Shown here one piece after another: positions 7,425 to 12,932 of a stretch of 15,079 nucleotides of DNA. The notes under the pieces are model-generated. The model ran no database searches. It saw nothing but the letters and a program-made list of their open reading frames with translations, and was not told the origin of the DNA. The stretch spans positions 1 to 15,079 of the forward strand of contig DATJZH010000312.1 of NCBI GenBank assembly GCA_035499215.1, given 5' to 3'. Numbering within the stretch: the stretch's first letter is position 1; every line of letters starts with the position of its first letter. A program made the position numbers and the translations under genes. This DNA comes from DATJZH01 sp035499215. Its GTDB lineage: Bacteria > Actinomycetota > Actinomycetes > Streptosporangiales > Streptosporangiaceae.

Positions 7425-7703
7425 ATGACAGAACTCAGCGACCGGGACACCTGGCAGTACTTCGACAGGCAACCGGAATACGAGGACCTGCACGCAACCC
7501 CGTCATCGGCCGAGTACGAGGCCATGGGAGGCGACACCGGCTGGATTGAACGGACACGTACCGGAAGCCACCCCACCCACATGGGCGAACTCACCCCGGC
7601 CGAAGCGGCGCGGGCGTGGGAAATCGTGCAGATCCAGGAAGCCGGGCGAGCAGCGTGGCTCGCCGAGCAGGCCGAGCGGCTCCGTCCCGATCTGGAGCTG
7701 TAG
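7425..7703 (+). CDS. Small acidic hypothetical protein
   Basis: A 92-residue, acidic and Trp/Tyr-rich protein (MTELSDRDTWQYFDRQPEYE), ending in a helix (TPAEAARAWEIVQIQEAGRA, then WLAEQAERLRPDLEL). ATG 7425 follows AAAGGAG at 7409-7415 with good spacing. It lies 83 bases after the DUF4913 gene in the same direction and is probably part of the same transcript. I do not recognise a family. No membrane segment, cysteine cluster or catalytic motif is visible. Its base composition agrees with its neighbours. Confidence 0.65.
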   Translation: MTELSDRDTWQYFDRQPEYEDLHATPSSAEYEAMGGDTGWIERTRTGSHPTHMGELTPAEAARAWEIVQIQEAGRAAWLAEQAERLRPDLEL

Positions 7704-7782
7704 GCACCGCGGGCCATGCGGACCACGCGCCGTCTCGTCTGCAGTGCCGGCAGACGCCAGCACGCAACCGAAGGAGGAAGAC

Positions 7783-8034
7783 ATGAAGGCAACCAAACTC
7801 GGCAAGACAACCTGGCTGCGCAGGCTATTCAGCGCCAGCCCTCATATCCACGTGGTGGTCGCCAACCCGGCCACGGCCGATGTCGCAGCCATACAGAAGG
7901 CTGCCGGAGCCTGGGCTGCCAGCCGGACCGAGGCGGGTCATCCAGTGGGCCGCGGCGCACCCCGGCGATGGCGGCCAGCCACGGAGGACGGCACGTTCTT
8001 CCTCGACACTGCCCGTCAGCGCGAGTGGCTGTGA
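7783..8034 (+). CDS. Small basic hypothetical protein
   Basis: An 83-residue protein starting MKATKLGKTTWLRRLFSASP. ATG 7783 is chosen because AAGGAGG lies at 7771-7777; the longer open frame upstream overlaps the previous gene and has no support. A hydrophobic beta-like stretch (HIHVVVANPATADVAAIQKA) is followed by a basic region (GRGAPRRWRPA) and the end DTARQREWL. No family is recognised. It is the last gene before the large palindromic element and ssb. If the palindrome is a transfer or replication origin, a small basic neighbour could be a DNA-binding accessory factor, but nothing in the sequence demonstrates this. Confidence 0.6.
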   Translation: MKATKLGKTTWLRRLFSASPHIHVVVANPATADVAAIQKAAGAWAASRTEAGHPVGRGAPRRWRPATEDGTFFLDTARQREWL

Positions 8035-8067
8035 GACCGCAAAATGCCTGTGCTTTCCCGGCCTCCG

Positions 8068-8276
8068 GCCTCCCTTGACTCGCTTCGAGTGTCGGCCTCC
8101 AGGCTGGTCTGTCAAGGGCGGACAACATCTTTGGGTGCCTTCTCACGACACAGCAAAACCCGCTGTGCCGCGAGCCTCCTGGCACCCAAACATCTTGTCC
8201 GAAACCTCCCTTGACAGGCCAGCCCTCCGGCCACGCTCCGCGCTTGCTCGGGTCAAGGGAGGCGAAAGGCGCCTCC
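8068..8276 (+). repeat. Large nested palindrome with four CCCTTGAC boxes upstream of ssb
   Basis: Nested arms pair as follows. 8068-8079 with 8252-8263 gives 12 bp, perfect. 8102-8118 with 8208-8224 gives 17 bp including one G-T (wobble) pair. 8119-8139 with 8181-8201 gives 21 positions with two C-C mismatches. 8142-8154 with 8162-8174 gives 13 positions with two A-C mismatches, closing on loop AAAACCC. A six-base bulge (8202-8207) separates two arms. CCCTTGAC occurs at 8072-8079 and 8208-8215, and its complement at 8111-8118 and 8252-8259. A separate perfect 7-bp hairpin (8258-8264 with 8270-8276, loop AAAGG) uses bases of the outermost arm, so the two folds exclude each other. It ends 27 bases before the ssb start. 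It may be a structured leader RNA, a single-strand or transfer origin, or a miniature mobile element. Confidence 0.85.
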
Positions 8277-8303
8277 AAAAGATCAGAAGAGAAAGGCAAG
8301 AAA

Positions 8304-8744
8304 ATGAACGACACCACGATCACAATCGCCGGCAATCTCGTTGCTGCCCCGGAGCTCCGCTATACGGCGGCCGGTGTTCCTGTCGCATCCTTCCGAATCG
8401 CATCCACCCCCAGGTATCTGGACAAGGCCTCGGGTGACTGGAAGGACTCAGACAGCCTGTTCCTTTCGTGCAATGCCTGGCGCGGAATGGCGGAGAACAT
8501 CGCCGAGTCCCTCGAGCGTGGCATGCGGGTCATCGTCCAGGGCCGTCTTCGCCAGCGGTCGTACGAGGACCGTGACGGCGGGAAGCGGACCGTATACGAG
8601 ATCGAGGTCGACGAGGTCGGCCCCTCGCTGCGGAACGCCAGCGCCAAGGTGCAGAAGGCCGAGCGCGCCAGCGGGCCACAGCGTCAGCTGCAGTCCGTGC
8701 CCGCGAGCGTCGGCGGTCAGTTCAGGGACGAGCCGCCTTTCTGA
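8304..8744 (+). CDS. ssb: Single-stranded DNA-binding protein
   Basis: A 146-residue SSB that coats single-stranded DNA during replication, repair or conjugative transfer. The OB-fold covers residues about 1-110, from MNDTTITIAGNLVAAPELRY to the VYEIEVDEVGPSLRNA strand, with the usual ASFRIASTPRYLD, LFLSCNAWRGMAENIAESL and GMRVIVQGRLRQRSYEDRDG motifs. A short linker leads to the acidic C-terminal tip RDEPPF, the classical partner-binding peptide. It is shorter than the usual chromosomal actinomycete SSB because the linker is reduced, which fits an element-borne copy. ATG 8304 follows the weak site GAAAGG. The leader contains the large palindrome, so expression could depend on that fold. Confidence 0.95.
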   Translation: MNDTTITIAGNLVAAPELRYTAAGVPVASFRIASTPRYLDKASGDWKDSDSLFLSCNAWRGMAENIAESLERGMRVIVQGRLRQRSYEDRDGGKRTVYEIEVDEVGPSLRNASAKVQKAERASGPQRQLQSVPASVGGQFRDEPPF

Positions 8745-8752
8745 TCTGTTTT

Positions 8753-8785
8753 CCCCGCCGCCAGGTGTGGGGCCCGGCGGCGGGG
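8753..8785 (+). terminator. Strong GC hairpin after ssb, possible terminator
   Basis: A perfect 10-bp inverted repeat, CCCCGCCGCC at 8753-8762 and GGCGGCGGGG at 8776-8785, with a 13-base loop, starts eight bases after the ssb stop. No T-run follows, so it would be a GC-hairpin terminator or an mRNA 3'-end stabiliser rather than a classical intrinsic terminator. The downstream gene starts 22 bases later with its own ribosome-binding site, so read-through may also occur. Confidence 0.5.
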
Positions 8786-8807
8786 CCAACCGCAAAGGAA
8801 CAACGAC

Positions 8808-9029
8808 ATGCAGGTTACAGCAGCATCTACGAGCAGAGCAGCAGCGAAGGACCGGGCCGCTGCGGCCCGCGAGGCTATCGAGCAGCATCTGATCGCAGCA
8901 GCAGACATAGCGTTCCGCCTCGGCTGCGGCCAGTTCGGTCGCGACATTGCCGCTTTATCCGAATACATCCCGGCGATGGTCGCGAGCACCGACGAGCTGG
9001 CCGTGCTGGCCAGGATCGCAGGTCACTGA
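8808..9029 (+). CDS. Small Ala-rich hypothetical protein
   Basis: A 73-residue, almost wholly helical protein (AAAKDRAAAAREAIEQHLIA, then SEYIPAMVASTDELAVLARI). ATG 8808 follows AAAGGA at 8794-8799. The stop is one base before the ATG of the GIY-YIG-like gene, so the two are coupled. I do not recognise a family. There is no signal peptide, and the single cysteine (FRLGCGQFG) is not in a cluster. Its place between ssb and a nuclease-like gene suggests a DNA-metabolism accessory role, but that is context only. Confidence 0.6.
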   Translation: MQVTAASTSRAAAKDRAAAAREAIEQHLIAAADIAFRLGCGQFGRDIAALSEYIPAMVASTDELAVLARIAGH

Positions 9030-9030
9030 C

Positions 9031-9303
9031 ATGGCCGGCATCGTGTACCTTCTGCATTTCGACGAGCCATATGCGCATGCCCAGCACTGGACCGGTCAGG
9101 TCCTCGACGTCCGGCTGGAAGCGCACCGGACAGGTGAAGGCGCCCGGCTGATGGCCGTGGTCACGGCGGCGGGCACCGGGTTTTCCCTGGCCCGCACCTG
9201 GCCGGGCACCAGGGCCCGGGAGCGGCAGATCAAGAACCAGGGCGGCGCTTCACGGTGCTGCCCGCTGTGCGGCGTGACGCCAAGAACGCAGGTTCAGCGG
9301 TGA
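9031..9303 (+). CDS. GIY-YIG-like nuclease superfamily small protein
   Basis: A 90-residue protein resembling the small GIY-YIG-like endonucleases common in actinomycete accessory DNA. IVYLLHF (residues 4-10) corresponds to the first GIY-type strand and HWTG (19-22) to the second. RLEAHRTGEGARL follows, then FSLARTWPGTRARERQIKNQ, where an Arg and a Glu may correspond to catalytic residues. It ends with GGASRCCPLCG, a Cys cluster (C76, C77, C80) that may bind metal. It starts one base after the previous stop, and its own stop overlaps the WhiB-like start (GTGA). The superfamily call rests on pattern only. Activity is uncertain because the classical tyrosines are partly replaced (WTG for YIG). 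Confidence 0.7.
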   Translation: MAGIVYLLHFDEPYAHAQHWTGQVLDVRLEAHRTGEGARLMAVVTAAGTGFSLARTWPGTRARERQIKNQGGASRCCPLCGVTPRTQVQR

Positions 9304-9659
9304 ACGGCAGCTGGCGGGACCGGGCACTGTGCGCCGAGGTCGGCACCGAGGTGTTCTTCCCTGAGGTCGGGGAAGGCGCAGCATTGGCCAAGAAGGTGTG
9401 CGCGCTATGCGAGGTCCGGGCCCGGTGCCTGGAGTTCGCGCTGGCCACCGACATACCCGGGGCAGAGCACGGTGTCTTCGGGGGCCTTACCCCTCACGAG
9501 CGGCGGGCACTGGCACGCAAGCGGTGCCTGACACGGCCAGCTGAGGCTGCGTCGTTCCCGGTCGCGACCGCGGCCGCTGCTGCGGCTGCGGCGGGCGTGT
9601 CCCCGAGGACGATCTACCGGCGACGGGCAGCCGCAGCAGCGGGGACGGTGGCGTGCTGA
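9300..9659 (+). CDS. WhiB-like iron-sulfur transcriptional regulator with HTH-like tail
   Basis: A 119-residue WhiB-family protein. The four cluster cysteines are C11, C34, C37 and C43 (spacing 22, 2, 5), which ligate a 4Fe-4S cluster in this family. The turn motif reads GVFGGLTPHER (residues 58-68), with Phe where Trp is usual in G(V/I)WGG, followed by basic RRALARKR. The start is GTG 9300, which overlaps the previous stop (GTGA). An upstream extension of the frame would delay the first cysteine unnecessarily. The C-terminus (about 85-119) is unusual: an Ala-rich helix then GVSPRTIYRRRAAAAA, like a helix-turn-helix recognition segment. WhiB proteins act with sigma factor to control transcription, and this one likely regulates the element or its host. 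Confidence 0.9.
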   Translation: MNGSWRDRALCAEVGTEVFFPEVGEGAALAKKVCALCEVRARCLEFALATDIPGAEHGVFGGLTPHERRALARKRCLTRPAEAASFPVATAAAAAAAAGVSPRTIYRRRAAAAAGTVAC

Positions 9660-9846
9660 ACGGCTTCATCTTGACGGCGTGCATGAGCCCGCACGACCCT
9701 GCGACGGCGGTAAGCAGGACATCCAAGTGCTACGAACCCTGCGCGGTATCCACCTCAATGAGCCGGACGAGGACGTGTTTGACTCGGTGGTGCTCAAAAC
9801 CGAATAGTGGGCTGTCCTTCCTGGTCGCAGGGATGGTTCCGGCTGG

Positions 9847-10150
9847 TCAGCCTGGCGCGAGGGCCTGCAGGCGGGTGATCGCGGTGGTGATCTGGCTGGC
9901 CCATGGCCAGCTGGCTGCGATGCGGAGCTTGAGGCGGCGGCCGCCGCGGACGAGGCGCCCGGCGCAGGTGAAGATCCGCAGCCGCGGGCGCTTGGGTTCC
10001 CAGCGGCGGGCGGCACCGTCCAGGGCGAGCATCTGCATCCAGGCGAGCAGTTCGCAGGCCAGGGCGACGATCTCGCACCAGATCTGGTTCTGCGCGTAGC
10101 CCTGCAGGGGCAGGTTGCGCAGGCCTGTGTCCTTGGCACAGCGGGTCCTT
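9847..10150 (-). pseudogene. C-terminal fragment of an IS1380-family transposase
   Basis: The minus frame from about 10150 to the stop at 9847 reads RCAKDTGLRNLPLQGYAQNQ, then IWCEIVALACELLAWMQMLA, then RRWEPKRPRLRIFTCAGRLV, RGGRRLKLRI and a final ITRLQALAPG. This is the characteristic end of actinomycete IS1380-type transposases. Only about 100 residues of a protein usually near 450 remain, so the gene is truncated at its 5' side. The upstream side near 10150-10180 gives no matching continuation in any frame. It marks the right border of the transfer module and is not expected to be functional. Confidence 0.82.
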
Positions 10151-10518
10151 CTCCGGGGGTGCAAACCAGCACGCACAGGACGTCCTTCCGGATCTACCAG
10201 GTCAGTGATTGATCAACACCAGGTAGTCACGCCACAGGTGTTGCACCAGGCACCCTGTCTCGAGCCGACGAGCGTCAGAGCAGCAGCGACAACGAGCACG
10301 ACACCCATGGAGGCGCGTTGCAAAAGCTCTCCGTGGAGCTTCCGGTGCCCCGTCATGCGACAGGCTGGAGACCCCTGGAGAAGGATGCGGTCCTCGCACC
10401 GTGCCCGGCGCCTCGGGCACGGTGTTGTCGCGGTGCCGCGATCCACTCCGTCGCGGGAGTGCACGCGGATCAGGTCAGATACCACGGTCGAGGTCGATGC
10501 GGCGGCCCGCTGGCGGGA
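10151..10518. other. Intergenic stretch with a hairpin, no convincing gene
   Basis: About 370 bases lie between the IS1380 fragment and the HAAS-type gene. Open frames on both strands have unnatural compositions. The minus-strand frame starting at 10308 (MGVVLVVAAALTLVGSRQGA, about 30 residues) has a hydrophobic segment and could be a tiny membrane peptide, but it is not supported by a clear ribosome-binding site. The one clear structure is the hairpin at 10397-10424. Confidence 0.5.
10397..10424 (-). terminator. Perfect 11-bp hairpin downstream of the PadR/HAAS operon
   Basis: CACCGTGCCCG at 10397-10407 pairs perfectly with CGGGCACGGTG at 10414-10424 around a six-base loop. It lies about 95 bases beyond the stop of the minus-strand membrane gene and is not followed by a T-run on either strand. 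It is a plausible GC-type terminator for that operon. Confidence 0.5.
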
Positions 10519-11076
10519 TCAGCTCGCCGTGATCGCCCGCGCCCGGGCGCGCCACGTTCCCGGGGCGCGCCACAGACGGCCGACCAGCACCGCGATGACG
10601 ACCCACAGAACCCAGCCGGCGACGCTCAGCCCGCCACCGCTGACCGTCGTCTGGCCGCCCACGGCCTTGACGGTCACACCGCCCTGCAGCAGCGAAAGCC
10701 CTCCCCAGTGATACATCCCGGTGGCGTGCGGGCTGGCGGCGACGATTCCCGCCGCAAAGCCGTTGGCGGCGTCAGTGAGCACCGCGGTCACGACGAGCAT
10801 CGACGTCGCAGCCCACAGCAGGGCCGCGATCCACGAGTGCCGCGGCCGGTCGCCGAACTCGGCGGCGAGGTAGGCGTCGGCGAGGTGCGCGCTCGAGCCG
10901 ATGTTCCGAACCGCGGCCGTCGTACCGATGTCCTGCGCGGCGCTGAGGAGGTTCTGGCGGACCTCGCGCCGGTGCGCGATGCGCGACTCGCGCGGAATGT
11001 CGTAGAGGCGCTGGTCGAGCATCCACACCACTCGCTCGATGCGCAGGCGATCGATCCAGGTCAGCCTATGGGCCAT
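10519..11076 (-). CDS. HAAS-type membrane protein paired with PadR
   Basis: A 185-residue protein. ATG 11076 is chosen because AAAGGAG lies seven bases upstream on the minus strand and the start lies just after the PadR stop; a longer frame exists but would overlap PadR. Residues about 5-75 (LTWIDRLRIERVVWMLDQRL to LADAYLAAEFG) resemble the N-terminal HAAS or permease-prefix helical domain often encoded next to PadR regulators. Two hydrophobic helices follow, about 80-102 and 150-168, flanking a Gly-rich external loop (GGVTVKAVGGQTTVSGGGLS). The basic C-terminus is cytoplasmic. Such pairs act in signalling or in control of membrane transporters, but no transporter gene follows here. The family call is moderately sure; function is inferred. 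Confidence 0.75.
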   Translation of the reverse strand: MAHRLTWIDRLRIERVVWMLDQRLYDIPRESRIAHRREVRQNLLSAAQDIGTTAAVRNIGSSAHLADAYLAAEFGDRPRHSWIAALLWAATSMLVVTAVLTDAANGFAAGIVAASPHATGMYHWGGLSLLQGGVTVKAVGGQTTVSGGGLSVAGWVLWVVIAVLVGRLWRAPGTWRARARAITAS

Positions 11077-11078
11077 TG

Positions 11079-11438
11079 TCAGGCTCCTTTGATGGGTTCG
11101 TTCGGGATCGGCTGGCACAGCTGAGCGTTGACGATCTCTGCGAGCGTCATCCAGGACGCCGTGCCCGCCGCCAGCGTCTCGTAGCCGGCCGCTGTGGGGC
11201 GGTAGTACTTGCGCGCGGGCCCGGAGTTCGAGGCGACGAGCCTGGTGGTCAGACGCCCCTCACGCTCCAGGCGCGACAGCGCGGGGTAGACGGTGCCTTC
11301 CAGCACCCCGATCAGGCCGATCGTGTGCAGCCGCTGAACGACCTCGTAGCCGTATGACTCGCGCTGCGCGAGCAGTTCAAGCAAGAGCAGCGACAGGACG
11401 CCCTTGAGCAGCTGCGGGTCGTGCGGGTAGTCGGTCAC
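11079..11438 (-). CDS. PadR-family transcriptional regulator
   Basis: A 119-residue winged-helix regulator. The PadR domain runs from LLKGVLSLLLLELLAQRESY through GYEVVQRL and GTVYPALSRLEREGRLTTRL to ARKYYRPTAAGYETL. The C-terminal helix (about 90-115) should mediate dimerisation. The start codon is GTG at 11436-11438. No ribosome-binding site precedes it; the predicted transcription start falls on the GTG itself, so the mRNA is probably leaderless. The stop lies two bases upstream of the membrane gene start, a classic PadR plus HAAS-protein operon. A 19-bp palindrome over its own -35 box suggests autorepression. The inducer is unknown. Confidence 0.92.
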   Translation of the reverse strand: MTDYPHDPQLLKGVLSLLLLELLAQRESYGYEVVQRLHTIGLIGVLEGTVYPALSRLEREGRLTTRLVASNSGPARKYYRPTAAGYETLAAGTASWMTLAEIVNAQLCQPIPNEPIKGA

Positions 11439-11444
11439 GTGTAT

Positions 11445-11476
11445 AGGCTAAGCCTGGTACTATGCAATGTAAAGTA
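11445..11476 (-). promoter_or_regulatory. Leaderless promoter and palindromic operator of the padR-type gene
   Basis: On the minus strand a -35 box TTTACA (11473-11468) and a -10 box TAGCCT (11450-11445) are separated by exactly 17 bases. The expected start point, about seven bases further, coincides with the GTG start codon at 11438. The imperfect 19-bp palindrome TACTATGCAATGTAAAGTA (11458-11476) has 14 symmetric positions. It covers the -35 box and part of the spacer. PadR proteins bind such palindromes, so this is probably the autoregulatory operator. Binding is inferred. Confidence 0.65.
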
Positions 11477-11479
11477 TTC

Positions 11480-11883
11480 AGCGAGGCCGGCGCCCGGGCG
11501 GGCAGGGAGACCCAGGCAAAGCCAGAGCCTCGGGCACGCCTGGACCCGCCGGCACGGCACGGGCGATATCGATGCGGGACGGCCCGGCGTCGACGTGGCC
11601 GCCCACGCGGAGCATGCACGAGCCCTGCTGGCCGCCGCCCTGCGCTGAACCTGCCAAGCGCCCATCGCTGATCGGCCAGTGCCGGCAGATGGCTCCGGGA
11701 CCGGAGCGGGCGGGCAGCACATATTGTGCACGACCGGGTACAACACCGCCAGGCTCATGAACCGGCCGGGCCGCAGGCCCCGGCCGTGCGGCTTGACATG
11801 GGACTCCCGGGAAGGGCAACCAGCCCTACGGGCCAGGCTGCTCGCAGATCCAGAGCAGATCCCCCCGTTGCGGGAGATTTCAC
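11480..11883. other. Intergenic stretch with a GC hairpin, no convincing gene
   Basis: About 400 bases lie between the PadR promoter and the lectin-like gene. Open frames occur on both strands but look like high-GC shadows. One plus frame ending at 11648 (GDIDAGRPGVDVAAHAEHAR) could be a gene remnant. A long GC hairpin, CGGCCGGGCC (11763-11772) with GGCCCCGGCCG (11776-11786) and one bulged base, lies upstream of a TTGACA at 11793-11798. No matching -10 box stands at the right distance, so I do not call a promoter. Confidence 0.45.
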
Positions 11884-12632
11884 ATGAATGTCAGATTGTC
11901 TCACGGCATTCTTACCATCCGTTACCCCATGAAGGAATGTTATCTTGACGCCGTTGCCATCAGATGGTACTTAGCGACTGCGGGGCGACCGTTCAGCTGT
12001 TCCCCTGGCACGGCGGCACCAACCAGCAGTTCGGCCTCGTCATATTCAGCGGCGGCCACTTCGGGATCATGGCTCGGCATAGCGGCCTGACGATCGAAGT
12101 CCCGGACCAGCCGCCCATCAGCGGACTCCCCCTGCAGCAGGCGGCATCCACCGGAACGCCCAACCAGCACTGGATCCCGTTCCTGGACGCTCAGCCGGAC
12201 TGGCGGTGGTGCCACAAATGCCAGGGCATGTGGATGGGCGACAACCTGGGCTCACACTGCCCGGCCGGCGGAGAACACGAGAAAGTCAGCCCCGGCCTTA
12301 ACAGCCTCAACTACGAGTTGTCTATTAACAACCCGACCGCCGGCGGATGGCAGGGCGACTGGCGCTGGTGCCAGCGATGCCAGGGGCTATTCTTCGGCGA
12401 CAATCCCGGATCCGTCTGCCCGGCCGGCGGCGCCCACGACGGATCCCTCAGCAGCAACTACAGCATCCCGCAGTTCATGCCGCCGTCACGGGCACAGGAT
12501 AACTGGCGCTGGTGCCACAAGTGCCAGGGCATGTACTTCGCCGGTCTTCCCGGCCCGGTCTGCCCCGCTGGAGGCCCGCACGAGAACGTTGGCAGCGGGG
12601 ACTACAGCATGATGATCGCCGAAATCCCCTGA
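11884..12632 (+). CDS. Beta-trefoil (ricin-like) protein with three WRWC zinc-binding-like repeats, one frame break
   Basis: ATG 11884 follows GGGAG at 11872-11876 and opens MNVRLSHGILTIRYPMKECY, then LDAVAIRWY. Near 11970 the frame must change to continue LSDCGATVQLFPWHGGTNQQ; adding one C at TAC-TT joins the two. The uninterrupted part alone is 11964-12632. The first about 95 residues resemble a ricin-type beta-trefoil lectin unit (LDAV..., VQLFPWHGGTNQQF, NQHWIP). Three repeats follow, each WRWC-x2-C-Q-G, then about 11 residues, then C-P-A-G-G-x-H, beginning near 12199, 12361 and 12502. Each repeat offers three Cys and one His, suggesting a small zinc-binding module. No signal peptide is apparent. 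It may bind glycans or another surface, but the function is unproven. Confidence 0.7.
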
Positions 12633-12633
12633 C

Positions 12634-12832
12634 AGGGCAGGAGGCCACCCGGGCCCGATCAGCTGAGGCCGCTGCCCGCGCCGACGCTGAGCATGCCCGC
12701 GCCGACGCTGAGCCCCATGCCGACGCCGAGCATGCCCGCGCCGACGCAGCCGAGCGAGACGAGTTGCACGCCGCGCCGGAATGCGCCCTCACCCGCTGCC
12801 AGCCCGGCGCGCCCCCCCGCCGCAGAGGCTGA
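12634..12832 (+). pseudogene. Remnant of an Ala/Arg/Asp/Glu heptad-repeat coiled coil
   Basis: Directly after the lectin-like gene a plus frame reads RARSAEAAARADAEHARADA, then EPHADAEHARADAAERDELH. It is built on DNA repeats of about 21 bases (copies of CCCGCGCCGACGCTGAG between about 12674 and 12750). Such seven-residue ARADAEx repeats are typical of the coiled-coil tails of KfrA-like plasmid DNA-binding proteins. No start codon with a ribosome-binding site and no N-terminal domain is present, so it is at best a C-terminal fragment. It could also be a chance open frame over a GC-rich tandem repeat. Confidence 0.35.
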
Positions 12833-12932
12833 CCAAACCTGACTAACCTGCGGAAACGCCTCAGATGGCGGCTGGTGGCAGTTCCCTTACCGCCAGGCAG
12901 CAGTGCCGCCGCCTGCTGCGCTTTCTGCTGCG

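Noticed and set aside
9679..9807. Short plus frame reading VHEPARPCDGGKQDIQVLRTL, then RGIHLNEPDEDVFDSVVLKT, after the WhiB-like gene
   Set aside because: Composition looks coding, but no ribosome-binding site precedes the possible GTG, no family is recognised, and it may be a cut-off gene end beside the IS1380 relic.
11717..11729. Palindrome GCACATATTGTGC
   Set aside because: Five-base arms around three bases; isolated, with no promoter or gene start at a useful distance.
11793..11798. Perfect TTGACA -35 box upstream of the lectin-like gene
   Set aside because: No -10-like hexamer stands 16-18 bases downstream.
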